From Branchiostoma floridae (taxonomy: Eukaryota > Chordata > Leptocardii > Amphioxiformes > Branchiostomatidae), in assembly GCF_000003815.2 (NCBI RefSeq), contig NC_049986.1, positions 1,153,927 through 1,217,926 of the forward strand: a DNA stretch of 64,000 nucleotides, given 5' to 3'. Position 1 is the stretch's first letter, and every line of letters begins with the position of its first letter. The notes beneath the pieces were generated by a model that was not told where the DNA came from, did not search any database, and saw only the letters and a program-made list of their open reading frames with translations. Below are positions 39,435 to 51,165 of the stretch, piece by piece. The position numbers were made by a program, and so were the translations under genes.

Positions 39435-39464
39435 TACATGTAGAGTATCCACACACATGACTAA

Positions 39465-40500
39465 AAGTGAATTATAAAGACTGTGTAAAAAGAACGAAAG
39501 TCCACGTTTGGCATAGTGAAAATGCATACAGAGAAAGGTAAATTTTATAGTCAAATATTAGTTACGTTTTATACAAGATTCACATGTAGCACATACACAC
39601 ATTACGTTTGACAAAACAAGTCATCTGTTAAATACTTTAACTTAAAAGAAACAAAGAAACAGTTCCAGTCCCTACCATGTACACGGTAGCTAATAGTAGA
39701 TCCGATGTGTTCATACGGTGTAGTTGGGTCATCAGGCTATTTCCCGACCTGACCTCAACTGTGCCCTGGCGTGAGAGCTCGCCCATTGGTCAGCCCAGTT
39801 GATGAGATTAGGAAGGGAAGGTCCCGCGGCAGGTGTGCGCTCGCCCATTAGTCAGCCCATTTGATGAGATTAGGGAGGGAAGGTCCCGCGGCAGGTGTGC
39901 GCTCGCCCATTGGTCAGCCCATTTGATGAGATTAGGGAGGGAAGGTCCCGCGGCAGGTGTGCGCTCGCCCATTGGTCAGCCCATTTGATGAGATTAGGAA
40001 GGGAAGGTCCCGCGGCAGGTGTGCGCTCGCCCATTGGTCAGCCCATTTGATGAGATTAGGAAGGGAAGGTCCCGCGGCAGGTGTGCGCTCGCCCATTGGT
40101 CAGCCCATTTGATGAGATTAGGAAGGGAAGGTCCCGCAGCAGGTGTGCAGGCAAGAGTTGCCTGTTTCCCGCTCAGCCCATTCAAGGAAAACGTCTGTAT
40201 GCTGCGATATTTCCTTTCTGCCATCCAGGGAGAGACAAATTAAACTTTCGAGACATGTTGTATTTTATTGAAGATATGTACGTCAGATATTCCGTTCATT
40301 AGTATTATGTCACATTTTCTACTGCATCTAACGGTTGTATTCTAACATCGACAAAGATGACTTAAATTTGAAGGTACGACATATTTACAAACCAAACAAA
40401 AAAAACTCTTGAGGAATTCCAGTTATTAGAAGGTCAACAAAAACGTGTCGTGTTTACATACTGATTAACGGTATTAACAGAATATTTCATGTACACGTGT
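39465..40500 (+). repeat. long interspersed repeat, copy 3
   Basis: Starts GTGAATTATAAAGACTGTGT, like 5955 in copy 1. It passes through the 62-bp array and continues beyond the end of copy 1 (GCTGCGATATTT, then GAGGAATTCCAGTTATTAGA near 40411), which is found inverted at 46220-46530. Confidence 0.8.
39779..40150 (+). repeat. 62-bp minisatellite, six units
   Basis: Units start with TCGCCCATTGGTCAGCCC at 39779, 39841, 39903, 39965, 40027 and 40089, exactly 62 bp apart, each ending GGTCCCGCGGCAGGTGTG. Single or double units occur at about 6230, 10055, 40990-41100 and, inverted, 46560-46690. Confidence 0.97.
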
Positions 40501-40892
40501 TAACTACATATATATATAGAGGGGGTTCAGTTTCATCTTATATAATTACTAACAAACTTACGATTACGACAACAATATCTTAACTAGAGTTTGGCGACCC
40601 TATACCTCCATGAAATATTTAGAGCCTTTGTAGATGTTATGCAAATTACATACACATTTACGTGATATATGCGTAGTGATTTTTATCATTAATTCGCTTA
40701 CACATGTTACAAGTAAAAAGTACCATCGTACATAGTTAAAATATTTCACCTGGCTAAATTGGCATTTTGACCTTCAATTGTTTTCTCATATTCATTTATT
40801 CATTTCTTTATACGGACAAAAAGTATATTTCGAATATACACAATTTTAAACTTTGTAGAGCAATCACAAACTAAATGTAGAGGCCATAAGAT

Positions 40893-40983
40893 ACTAAAAT
40901 TACCCGTGACCAGAGCTTTTGTCCATTCTGCCCAAATGGGATCGAAGACGAAAGTCACTTTGTTATGGATTGTTTGCAATATA
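40893..40983 (+). pseudogene. LINE C-terminal zinc-knuckle fragment, left arm
   Basis: Frame reads TRDQSFCPFCPNGIEDESHF then VMDCLQYN. The C-x2-C...H...C pattern with EDE(S)HF is the extreme C-terminal motif of many non-LTR reverse transcriptases. The same fragment lies inverted at 43050-43135. Confidence 0.7.
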
Positions 40984-41476
40984 ATTGGCCTATTTGATGA
41001 GATTAGGAAAGGACGGTCCCGCGGCAGGTGTGCGCTCGCCCATTGGTCAACCCATTTGATGAGATTAGGAAAGGAAGGTCCCGCGGCAGGTGTGCGCTCG
41101 CTGTGGTAAAGTAAAGTGGGACGACGATTCTGGCAGCTTGAGCTTTGTCCTTCTGTCTTATCTATTACCAGGACGTGGATACATAATAGGGGTCAAAGTT
41201 CATATTGTGGGCCTGGTTACCCATCAAACGTACATTTTATTTCAGATACCATTAGGTAGGGATTCCCTGTTTTCTCAAGGTTTTGTACAACTGTATCGGT
41301 ATTTATGATATCTATATAGCTGTTATATCACACCAACTTGCAGCCACATACTCAGACTCCGTTGAACCATGTCCCCTAAACGCATCATGGAATGCGCAAC
41401 GCAATTTATCATGAATTGCCAAGCAAGTCTGCACATGTGTAGCCATTGGTGACGGCATTCAATATATTTGGGGTCT

Positions 41477-41722
41477 NNNNNNNNNNNNNNNNNNNNNNNN
41501 NNNNNNNNNNNNNNNNNNNNNNNNNNNNNNNNNNNNNNNNNNNNNNNNNNNNNNNNNNNNNNNNNNNNNNNNNNNNNNNNNNNNNNNNNNNNNNNNNNNN
41601 NNNNNNNNNNNNNNNNNNNNNNNNNNNNNNNNNNNNNNNNNNNNNNNNNNNNNNNNNNNNNNNNNNNNNNNNNNNNNNNNNNNNNNNNNNNNNNNNNNNN
41701 NNNNNNNNNNNNNNNNNNNNNN
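41477..41722. other. assembly gap, 246 N
   Basis: A run of 246 N inside the loop side of the foldback; a hairpin of this size is a plausible reason for the break. Confidence 0.99.
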
Positions 41723-43049
41723 AAAGGTCAGCAGACAATGGAGAAAAATTGCTGCGCAAGTAGCATGGTTCAGTGACCAAGTAGGACATGGTTACATAAA
41801 TGCACCAAAGTGCAAATGTCAGTTGTTTTGTCACACGTTAAGAACAGAATGACTGATTAAGGTCCCGATTTCACGGCTTTAATTTCAAAATTTTCATATC
41901 ATCCCGGCCCTGTTAATAAAAATCGCCACTTGGAGCGATCAGTAATCCACCAGGTCTTTAGACACACCTGTAGCTACTTTGGACCAGTCCGTACTGCTTG
42001 CCTACGGCAGTCTCCAGCTGCAGGTGTTGGGAGATCTGATCTTTTGACCATCCGTATTTCATATCAACCCGATCTTACCGCAGTTGATATCAGCGAAGTC
42101 TAGTGGTGCGTACCTAGACTCATATTCAGGTATGCCAATTACGGGAAATAGAAATGGGCTGCCTACCTACCTACCTACCTAGTCCCTTGACCTCCAGGTC
42201 GTTTGGGGGACAAGGTAGGCATGAAGATCGAGAGTTGCCTCCAGGTTCATCTATCCCTAGCCAGGGTTATGCTCTCCTGTAGGTGCTGCCTACGCCTTAC
42301 GTAAAAGACCATGCAGACCCCCAACTATATTGAATCCGGTCACCAATGGCTAAACATTTGCATTCTTGCCTGGCGAGAAAAGATAAATTGAGGTAATCAG
42401 GCGTACAACATGAACTTTGACCCATATTATGTATCCCCACCCCGATAATATATAAGACGGAAGGACAAAGCTCAAGCTGCCAGAATCGTCGTCCCACTTT
42501 ACGTGTAGAAACACAGGTAAGACCTTAAAGTATCTATGTGTTTCGTAGAATGAAGACCTTAGACTTCGACCACAATACGTTGATAACTTGTACTATACGT
42601 TGTAGGCGTTTCCTAATATAAACTCCCTGTGTAGCATTTAAGACAATGCGTTACACAAAAATGGACTGAAGAAGGATACTTCTATTTTACGTTGACCTGA
42701 ATACTAGTAATCTTTTGTGTGAATGTCTCCGCAAGGAGAGTATTGTGTGTCCAAGGACACCTGAAAACAGGTTTCGTTATTAGCTCTATAACAACTTCTT
42801 CCAGTACAACTAAACAGATTTATATGAATATCTACATGTATGAATAAGGCAACATATTCGTCTAGCATATCATTTGCACTATTGGTTCTACGGTATAAAC
42901 ATTCGTAGATATATTTGTCTGTTTGTACGCAATAAGGGTTATCGCCTGCCAGAATGTAGTTGAATTTATCCAACGAACAGAGAGTTGCAAATTATTTCAA
43001 GCAAGCGGACAGAAATGCATGTGAACAGCTTAATGCGTTTATCATTATA

Positions 43050-43135
43050 TTGCAAACGATCCATAACAAAATGACTTTCGTTTTCAATCCCGTTTGGGCA
43101 GAATGGACAAAAGCTCTGGTCACGGGTAATTTTAG
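43050..43135 (-). pseudogene. LINE C-terminal zinc-knuckle fragment, right arm
   Basis: Reverse-complement partner of 40893-40983. FCPF-type Cys codons and the following Asn-Gly region are recognisable, but a few substitutions break the motif. Confidence 0.55.
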
Positions 43136-43269
43136 TATCTTCTGGCCTCTACAGTTAGTTTGCGACTATGGATTCTTTCTTATCGTTGTGATTGCTCTAT
43201 GAAGTTCAAAACTGTGTATATTTGAAAGATACTTTTTGTCCGTATAAAGAAATGAATAAATGAAATGTA

Positions 43270-44480
43270 ATAATGTGACATAAATGATACAATAAACCAC
43301 TTGCAGATGACACCCAGCTAAAATAGCCTTCACCAGACCGACTAATTACAGGGTACGGATCATTGTGGACTCCTGCCCTAATTTCACCCTGCTGCCCGGG
43401 TCAATGAACCCTAGTAGTATAGTGGCAAAACTCTCCTGGAAATTGAACTATTCTCTTCCCTTCATAGCCAGCGAACTTTGAGGCCACACTGACTTAATCG
43501 CATTGATGTTCGTGTTGCCATGGTAACCGTTTTTTGATATTTTTTTGGCGAAAATGGCTTACAATGTATTTTTTACGTTCATTTGCTATATTCTACAATT
43601 AAATCTTATGATATCAAATGTATTTTTTCTGCGCCAACTGGTGTTTCATCTAGCAAGATGTTTAGGAGGAAAGTATTATTTGACAGGCTGTCAACAGTGA
43701 GCCTGTTATAGTAAGTGATCGCATGCAGGCCTGGTTGATCGGGTCACTTAGTTGGTATGACACTATATAGGTGTCTATATACACATAGTAGGTAATACAC
43801 GTAATCAGATATATCATCATTTTTGTCCTGTACAGCTTTTGTATAAAGCATTCTATTATTTCGGCGTGTAGTCTACATGTACTGTCTTCGCTTCATATGT
43901 TTGTTTGGAAATTCAGACTTTTTTTCTCTTAATGCAGATCTGTTTGTCAAATCCCCCTGCGGTGTTTCAATATCATTCAGAACCTTCCGAACCTGTTTTA
44001 TCGGTACGCAAACTGCTGCAGGGCAAAGTTCTGTTTTTAGACGGTCTATTCCTAACAATGGGTATCAGGGCAGAAAGTTGCTGTCAAAATCACCAACCCT
44101 AGTTTTAGAACATGAAAAACTCACATCGGCATGGTTGCCCGGCCTCTAAAGTGTAATTTGACGACAAAACAAGGTATAATATTCCGGCAGCTAGAACTAC
44201 GTTATACGGGATCAAAAGATAGATGGCAAAACCTTTTGACCCCTTTTCACTGCCTGTCAACAACACCAAACACCTAACTTTTAGAACCTACTGCAACCAC
44301 AAATGTTCCTAAAAATCTGCAGTACTAATAATTGCAATGCGCTTTCAATCATGCAGAACACCATATCAGAAGTCCGTCTGTAAGAAGGCAGCAGTAATTT
44401 TCATAACTCAACTTAAAGTTGCGTGTGCTTGTCAGCTAAGTGGATTTTCCTAAATGTTGACATTCATTTTCATTCCACAG
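43270..44480. other. upstream of zinc-finger gene 1; no other feature
   Basis: No recognised ORF. It should contain the 5' intron and possibly the first non-coding exon of the gene at 44494, but I cannot place them. A splice acceptor (TTCATTCCACAG) ends at 44480. Confidence 0.4.
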
Positions 44481-44493
44481 TGTCCTATATAAC

Positions 44494-45189
44494 ATGGCGA
44501 CCCCGGCTGTATCTCATCTGGAAAAAGAGAAGGGAAGTAATGGACGTGGAGAGGATCTTTCGCGTACACACAAGTGTGGCGAGTGCGGCAAGGAGTTTCG
44601 TCGACTGAGTGGCTTAAAGAGACATATGCGTTCTTACACTTGCAAGAGACCGTTAAGATGTGGGAAGTGCAGCAAACAGTTTAGTTGGCTTTGTAATCTG
44701 AAGAGACATATGGGAACCCACACCGGTGAGAGACCTTATAAGTGTGATAAGTGTAGCAAACAGTTTAGTGACCAGGGCAATATGAAGAGTCATATGAGGA
44801 CTCATACTGATGAGAAACCATTCAAATGTGAGGAGTGCGGAAATCAGTTTAGTAGGATGTATCATCTGAAGAGTCATATACGGACTCACACCGGAGAGAA
44901 GCCCTATAAGTGCGAAGAATGCAGCAAACAGTTTAGTGTGTTGGGTGGTCTGAAGATACACATGCGGACACATACCGGAGAGAAGCCCTATAAGTGCGAT
45001 GAATGCAGCAAACAGTTCAGTGTGTTGGGTAATCTGAAGATACACATGCGGACACATACCGGTGAGAAGCCCTATAGGTGCGATGAATGCAGCAAACAGT
45101 TCAGTAAGATGTGTAGTCTGATTAAGCATATGCGGACTCACACTGGTGAGAAATCTTACAGATGTGAGGAGTGGCGGCAGGCAGTTTAG
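44494..45189 (+). CDS. C2H2 zinc-finger protein 1 (seven fingers, truncated array)
   Basis: 231 aa, probably a nuclear DNA-binding protein. Finger starts at about residues 28, 56, 84, 112, 140, 168 and 196, joined by TGEKPY-type linkers. Finger 1 has Tyr in place of the last zinc His (HMRSYTC). Fingers 5 and 6 are near-identical ([16 protein letters not shown] and [16 protein letters not shown]), a recent 84-bp duplication. The ATG at 44494 follows a 5'UTR acceptor by 14 bases. A 1-base insertion in finger 8 destroys its second Cys and ends the frame at RCEEWRQAV. No KRAB or other effector domain is seen. The target is unknown. Confidence 0.85.
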   Translation: MATPAVSHLEKEKGSNGRGEDLSRTHKCGECGKEFRRLSGLKRHMRSYTCKRPLRCGKCSKQFSWLCNLKRHMGTHTGERPYKCDKCSKQFSDQGNMKSHMRTHTDEKPFKCEECGNQFSRMYHLKSHIRTHTGEKPYKCEECSKQFSVLGGLKIHMRTHTGEKPYKCDECSKQFSVLGNLKIHMRTHTGEKPYRCDECSKQFSKMCSLIKHMRTHTGEKSYRCEEWRQAV

Positions 45190-45600
45190 TCGGCTTGATA
45201 ACCTGAAGAGCCATGTGATGACTCATACCGGTGAGAAACCCTACCAGTGTAAATAATGCAGTAGGAGCTTCCGTACCTCAGGTAATCTCCGGAGGCACAT
45301 GCGAACTCACAGTGTGAAGGATGTAATAACACTTAGGACACATGTACGTGACTTAAACCTTTCAGTCAGACCATCTCCGGAGCCACAAGGCAAAGCGAAC
45401 TCACAGCGATTAAACTTCACAGCAACCGATGTGGCGGTTTCATGCACGAATAAGGGTGAAACCCTACCGGTGTGACGAAACCTTACAGCTACCAGGGTGA
45501 AACCATACCTTTGTGAGGAATGCAGTAAGACTTAGAACTTCTGTCAGTCAGGCCATCTCCGAAGCCACGTGCGAACCCACAGTGATAGAAGTTCACAGCT
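45177..45600 (+). pseudogene. decayed 3' finger array of zinc-finger gene 1
   Basis: In the shifted frame finger 8 continues ([20 protein letters not shown]). Finger 9 has TAA between its two Cys (CK-stop-CSRSF) but otherwise reads RTSGNLRRHMRTHS. Further broken fingers follow near 45355-45410 (SDHLRSH...RTHSD) and 45505-45590 (CEECSKT, stop, SGHLRSHVRTHSD). The gene once had at least eleven fingers. Confidence 0.75.
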
Positions 45601-46200
45601 ACCGAATTAAAGGATTAAGGCACCAGGGGGAAAAGCAGGACAATGATAGTTTGGCAAAGAGAAGCCAAGAAAATAATTTGGTCGTAGATATGGGAATGAC
45701 GCAGGTTCGGTGCTACGCTATAGAATTTGATGATTGGGCTGTTTATAGAGATATAAAGATATTAATGTTTTAGTAATGGTCTGATTGCATTCATATTTTC
45801 CTAACCTACGTGGACACTACAACAGTGTGTTCTTTGTGTTTAAATTAGGAAATGTGTTGTTTTCGACATTGGAAAGATTTCTGGCAAATAAACCATTCTT
45901 AAACATACAAAATTTGTATTCTTATTTTTTACCTGGCCTTATATTAGATGTGAGAATGATATATCATTGTAGTTTGTTGTGTAGAGTAATGTAGGCGTCT
46001 CTCTAGATTTTAGATATTTGAGTGTGGATAACATAGCTACATGGTATGGACTGGAACTGTTTGCTGTTTTCTAGAGTAGGTAACATGTACGCTTGTCTGT
46101 CATATACTTACAATTAACCTTCTTTTTTAAAATATCGTCGTCGAAATCGCAAGTTTGTCAGTGCTGTAAGGTTAGATTGCACCTATGTAGTTAACACGAG
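45600..46200. other. 3' flank of zinc-finger gene 1; nothing recognised
   Basis: AT-rich DNA with short frames lacking any domain; probably the old 3'UTR and flank. Confidence 0.5.
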
Positions 46201-46559
46201 TACATCTCCAGAGGCAGTTAAGAGCGTTTATCAGTATGTAAACACGACACGTTTTTGTCGACCTTCTAATAACTGGAATTCCTCAAGAGATTTTTGGGGT
46301 TCATAAATACGCCGTACCGGGTCGAATTGAACTAATCTCTGTCGATTTTAGCATTTAGCTGTTATAGAAAATCTAACATGATATTCATGAACGGAATATC
46401 TGACATATCTTTAATAAAATTCATCATGCCTCAAAAGTATGGTTGGATTTGTATGTTTCTCGATCTCAGTGTTCCCTGGTTGACAAAAATAATATCGCAG
46501 CAACAGATATTCTACTTGAAGGGGCTGCGGTGTGCGGAAACAAGCCAACTCTTTCCTGC

Positions 46560-46690
46560 ACACCTGCCGCGGGACCTTCCCTTCCTAATCTCATCAAATG
46601 GGCTGACTAATGGGCGAACGCACACCTGCCGCGGGACCTTACCTTCCTAATCTCATTAAATGGGCTGACCAATGGGCGAGCGCCACGCGA
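46560..46690 (-). repeat. 62-bp unit, two inverted copies
   Basis: CACACCTGCCGCGGGACCTT and ATGGGCTGACTAATGGGCG recur at 62-bp spacing. Confidence 0.9.
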
Positions 46691-47412
46691 GGGCACAGGT
46701 CAGTTCAAGTCGGGAAATAGCCTGATGAGCCCAATGGACGCATTAGATCTATATATAGCTACATGTACATGGTATGGACTGAAATTGTTTATTGGTTCCT
46801 TTTAAAATATTTAACAGGTTACTTGTTTTGTCAAACGTAATGTGTTTGTGTAAGGTACGAAGCTTGCATGAAATATGACTAATATTTGACTATAAAATTT
46901 ACTCTGTATGCATGTTCAGTATGCCATGAGTGGACTTAAATTCTTTTACACAGTTCTTTATAATTCACTTTCAGTCATTCAGAGAAGTAAATTGTTTTAT
47001 ATTTCAGTGAAACTGCCTCTCAATCACATGTACATGTATGCTGTAACTCATTTGGTTCAATATATGCGAAGTGAAATATAGCAAAATATTATGATCGAAA
47101 CTTAGTATGTTTCCTTTTTTTACGCTTTTCACGAAGGCTCTTAAAAAGATGCAGCTTGACATATTTTACAGTTCAGCTAATTCAATTACAGTAACCCACA
47201 TGTACAGGTGTGATCAGGTGTTCTACACATTTTATTCCAGGTGTCACTTTTTACACACAAAACAAAAAACAAATAAAGTACACATGTATATACATATCCC
47301 TTAAGAGTTCCATTATCTTACTGCCATAAAACCATCTTAACACTTTCTTTCTTGACGACGACGATGGTGAAGGCAGAAGCAAAGGAAACAATTCGACATA
47401 ACTATAGTCGGT

Positions 47413-47513
47413 ACATGCGACACCTATTAATTGGTTGCAGTACTGCAGCATTATTCACAAAGGACTGGTGCAGTACTGCACCAAATTAATAGGGTTCGCT
47501 TGTGATCCATGTA
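47413..47513. repeat. foldback hairpin, inverted copy of 5397-5503
   Basis: CGACACCTATTAATTGG at the left and CCAAATTAATAGGGTTCGC at the right are imperfect complements, with GCAGTACTGCA inner arms. Confidence 0.75.
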
Positions 47514-48189
47514 AAGATTCCAGTGAGACAGAATACCCCAGCCCATACTGCAATGACACCATAATTCTCTGCGTGACTTCTATGACACCCCATTTAATTA
47601 ATTGCTTCTATTTTCATATGATTGAATCTAACAGTTGTGAACTTCAGGGTGGACAGAGAACTGCCAGAAAAAGCCTGTCCGTCACTCAGAAAGAGATTCT
47701 TGAGAAAGACAAATTAAAGTCGAAACCGGTAGAATACCGTCGTCTCTGAGCTGTCATTTTCCCAAGCTACGAATGACGTCACTCAGAAAGAATTGCGATC
47801 CTTCAACCAACATCTGCTTTCAGAGCTCATATGATTTCGAATGACAGCAACTTTAAATTGACTGCTTATTTACATAATCCATAAGAGTCCGTATATAGCT
47901 CTTGTTCTTGAGGCTCAGCCGAACCACCTAAATACATGTACATTTGTACTAGGAATTAATTATGAATGAAGCGCCCCAGCTGTTTGCTTTCTAAATCCGC
48001 CTTTTCTCTTTATAATTACTGAGGGGCTAGAATGAACGGTGACTATGGAGCTTTCTTGTCACCTGCGAGTTTCACTAACGTTCCATACATAGGCTTATTA
48101 TCGGTGAATATATTATCTCTTATCGACTTGAAATACTGACAAAAGGCTTTGTCATTACATGTGACTTCAAATCTTTCTATAAACAACTT

Positions 48190-48870
48190 TTTGCTTCATA
48201 TAATTACCATTTTGTTACCAACGAATTCAAGCTGGTATTAAGAGAACGTAAAGAAGTAACGGAAACATTCAGGACAACTCCCTTTGATACTTTTATTTCT
48301 TTTACATTACAGCAAGAAATGCGTTTGTGCGTCCGTAAAAATGATTTCACATCCGAAAAATCATGTCACTAAGCTAGAAATGGGCACGGCTCTCTATAAT
48401 CGTTTCAGGAGTTTTGCAAGTTCCCGGTACCCTGCTGTTAGTAGTAATCACTTTAGGTTTGTTACATCCCTAATGTATAGAATTAATTGTTGCAAGCATA
48501 CTAGCTACATATTTCCCTACGTATTGTTTGCTTTTCTAGCGCACTTTAATACACTTTCTGCATCTCACTTTCGTCATTAAAATATTGCACATAATGACGC
48601 TTCATTGTATTTCTTGTTAACTATTGATTAGTGTAATTGAAAATTAGATGCCTCAGAAAAATCATTGGGATAATTTATATGGACCACATTACAAATGAAG
48701 AAGTTAAAAACAACATAAGGCAATATGGTCACTATTTTTTAAAAGCTTTTTTTTGAAAAAAAATTAACAATTACACACATTGTGACATCTACATGTATAG
48801 CTTCATGACTACATCTCCGACTACAGCAGATGCATAGCTATAAAACTTTGCACTTGGCTCTCGAAGCCAA
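48190..48870. other. no gene recognised
   Basis: AT-rich; conceptual peptides are short and featureless. Confidence 0.4.
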
Positions 48871-49165
48871 TATGGTCACAATGAAAGACTGCTAAAAGTA
48901 GTGAAGAGAAGGAAACTAAAGTGGTATGGACACGTAATGATGTTAAACGGACTGTCCAAAGTCATCCTTCAAGGAACTGTGAAGGGAGCTAGAGGAAGGG
49001 GACGGCAAAAGAAAAAAAAAAATGGGCAGACAACATTAAGGAATGGACGGGAAAGAGCTTTCCAGTGTCCCTCCCGCTGACGCAGGACCGAACAGGATGC
49101 AGGAACCTGATTCACAGTGCCACCATGCAGCGTCCCCACGACCCGGGAATACTGGGTTAAGGGAC
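48870..49165 (+). pseudogene. LINE C-terminal tail fragment
   Basis: Reads QYGHNERLLKVVKRRKLKWY, GHVMMLNGLSKVILQGTVKG, ARGRGRQ, then after an 11-A run in the +1-shifted frame WADNIKEWTGKS and CRNLIHSATM. The KWYGHV, LQGTVxGxRxRGRQ and W.DNI.EWTG motifs are those of RT connectors in endonuclease-type LINEs. The A-run length breaks the frame, so the fragment is dead. Confidence 0.8.
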
Positions 49166-50340
49166 CAAGGTACAAGGAACAAGGATTGATTAGTAAAGTT
49201 TCCAAACTCCACTTTCGCCAATTAACAAAAACACGTTATTGACTCCGTCCATTAGTATTGTTGTTTGCCAAATTGTCATTTTTCTTACTTTTCAGCTGTC
49301 TGATTTCCCATATCGATGTATGTACTAAACCCTCGTTTTCACTGTGTATATGTCACTGAGTGTCGTTTGTGTTCATACTGCGCTATATTCGGTTATTTGT
49401 GGCATCACTGAGGTAATCAGGCGTGTCAACTCTGACCTTTCACCACCTGAAGTACTGACCCGTGATTGCGAAACGGGGACTTCAGGAAGGTCATTTCCCT
49501 ACATCAAGGACGATTCAACGCTTTATCAATCCACAACAGTACCGACACAGCGGTGAGACTTTGTTTAATGACTGCTGCTAAGACAACAGCAATTGACTAT
49601 TGCGCTATCAAGATTTATAAGCCACTATGAGCATGTTTGTATATGTATATATGCCCCCGCCAAATGCTTAAATATTTACGGTAACATCCCACAAAGCTTC
49701 TTGACAAGCGTGTAAGGTTATAAAATGTATGAACATACTACATAGCATCTATGTAGACAAAAGACCGAAAATCCTTCAAACTTTTGCCAATTTTTTTTTT
49801 TTTTTCATGTTGTCTGATCTGACCTTGTGCAAATCCGGCGCATCTAAGATTGTACTATTCTTTTGTCTCTTACTACATCCTACCGAACCGGTTTTATCTG
49901 CCCACACAGCTTAAGCCCTGACTGTGTCTCTGTGAAAACATCCTGTAGTGTGTTCTTCTAAGCATCAGCGTATCTCGGTAAGTGCATTTTGTACTGACTA
50001 CGATTTTAGTTAATAATATGTATTGATGAATATGACCATATGTCCTTTGTACTCTAAGAATCTAACGACAAATAGGGGCGTGTACATGAAGGTTAGACAA
50101 AGACATCCAGGTAAACAATATCCAAAAACAGAGATTTACTTTCGGACGTTTGGTCACACATCATTAAACCGAGGCCATTTACGACTACTGGTAGGCCTAG
50201 GTATGTTTTTGAATGTCGATGTCCGGACAATGGTTTCATAAAAAAGAAGGACACTGGTATTGTCTTATTGTGTGAGTAGCGCGGACCAAAAACAAGGTAG
50301 GGTCTATGCTAACATTCTTGCTTAAGTTGAACAAATGCCC
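49166..50340. other. no gene recognised
   Basis: AT-rich with a T13 run near 49793. It could hold a non-coding first exon of zinc-finger gene 2, but nothing decisive is seen. Confidence 0.4.
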
Positions 50341-50354
50341 GTTGTAAATTATCA

Positions 50355-51040
50355 CCTCCATGAAATGTCATGGAGGTTATATTTACCTCCATGAAATGTC
50401 ATGGATGTTATATTTTCACCTGTGTTTGTGTGTGCATGTGTCCGTGAACATGATAACTCAAGAAAGGCTCGGTGGATTGGTTTCATACTTGGTGTGTTGG
50501 TAAAGTGTGATGAAAGCTAGAAATGATCGATTTTGGGTCCCCTGGCGGCTTCCCTGGTATTGCAGCACAGCTTCCGGTTTGGCTATACCATACTCTGAAT
50601 AAGCTATGTTTGCGAATTTTGAGTTTTAGATAGCTCAGGTGCTCAGGAATAAGTGATTTAAGTTTGGCCCTCTAGCGACTAGTTTTGGGATAGCAGGGGC
50701 ATTTTTGTCAAAAACTTTGGAAGTTTACGTAGATATCTCAAAAAGGGAACAACGAATATTCATGACTTTTGGTGTGTATGTTCCTTAGACAATGCTGTAT
50801 ACAACAAAATACTAATTATGCAAAATATGACTACATTTGCATAATTAATTAGTAAGAATAATCTATCAAAGCAGTTTTTTTCAGATGTATCTGTTATCCC
50901 GGACATGCTATGGTCTTGACATTTGGGTGGTAGATAGCTTTTAGCGTCATAACAAAGTGGAGAAAGTTTTAGATCCCTAACATTTAATTGCGGAACTGCA
51001 GGGGCATTTTTGTCGACACTCCAACGAGGGTAACCGCAGA
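50355..51040. repeat. interspersed repeat with CCTCCATGAAATG hairpins
   Basis: Starts with two tandem 36-40-bp units, each holding CCTCCATGAAATGTCATGGA, partly self-complementary. A TG-rich segment and the phrases GATAACTCAAGAAAGGCTCG and GGTTTCATACTTGGTGTGTT follow. It has the look of a medium-copy transposon remnant; class not determined. Confidence 0.55.
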
Positions 51041-51134
51041 ACGGAACGATGGATTACCATTATTTCAGGCATGCAGGTAGCTTAGGCAAGGCTAAAACCT
51101 GCCGCAACGTTATGATTAGTTGGTTCTTTTGTCA

Positions 51135-51148
51135 TAATTCTTGCAGGA
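51135..51148 (+). other. splice acceptor in the 5'UTR of zinc-finger gene 2
   Basis: TCATAATTCTTGCAG ends about 20 bases before the ATG at 51166. Gene 1 has the same arrangement (acceptor 14 bases before the ATG), as expected if the two share ancestry. Confidence 0.6.
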
Positions 51149-51165
51149 TCTGATGTTTGACTAAT

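Larger units (their letters stand above)
40782..43266. repeat. large foldback spanning the second gap
   Basis: 40782-40983 pairs with 43045-43266, and 41101-41476 (with an extra insert of about 130 bp) pairs with 42313-42510. Shared phrases include AGTGGGACGACGATTCTGGC and GGCAGCTTGAGCTTTGTCC. Between the two paired blocks, the left arm has two 62-bp units (40984-41100) where the right arm has about 530 bp of other sequence. The gap begins at the inner end of the left arm. Confidence 0.85.
46220..48187 (-). repeat. long interspersed repeat, copy 2 (inverted)
   Basis: Reverse complement of copy 1 (4838-6318) over most of its length, plus the extension seen in copy 3. It contains two 62-bp units (about 46560-46690) and the 107-bp hairpin (47413-47513). 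Unlike copy 1 it has no 3.65-kb interior. Confidence 0.8.

Noticed and set aside
41409-41834. Open frames of 100-140 codons across the second gap
   Set aside because: They consist mostly of N and are artefacts of translating the gap.
44653-45141. 162-codon minus-strand frame over zinc-finger gene 1
   Set aside because: Antisense shadow of the finger repeats; the same happens at 51630-51875.
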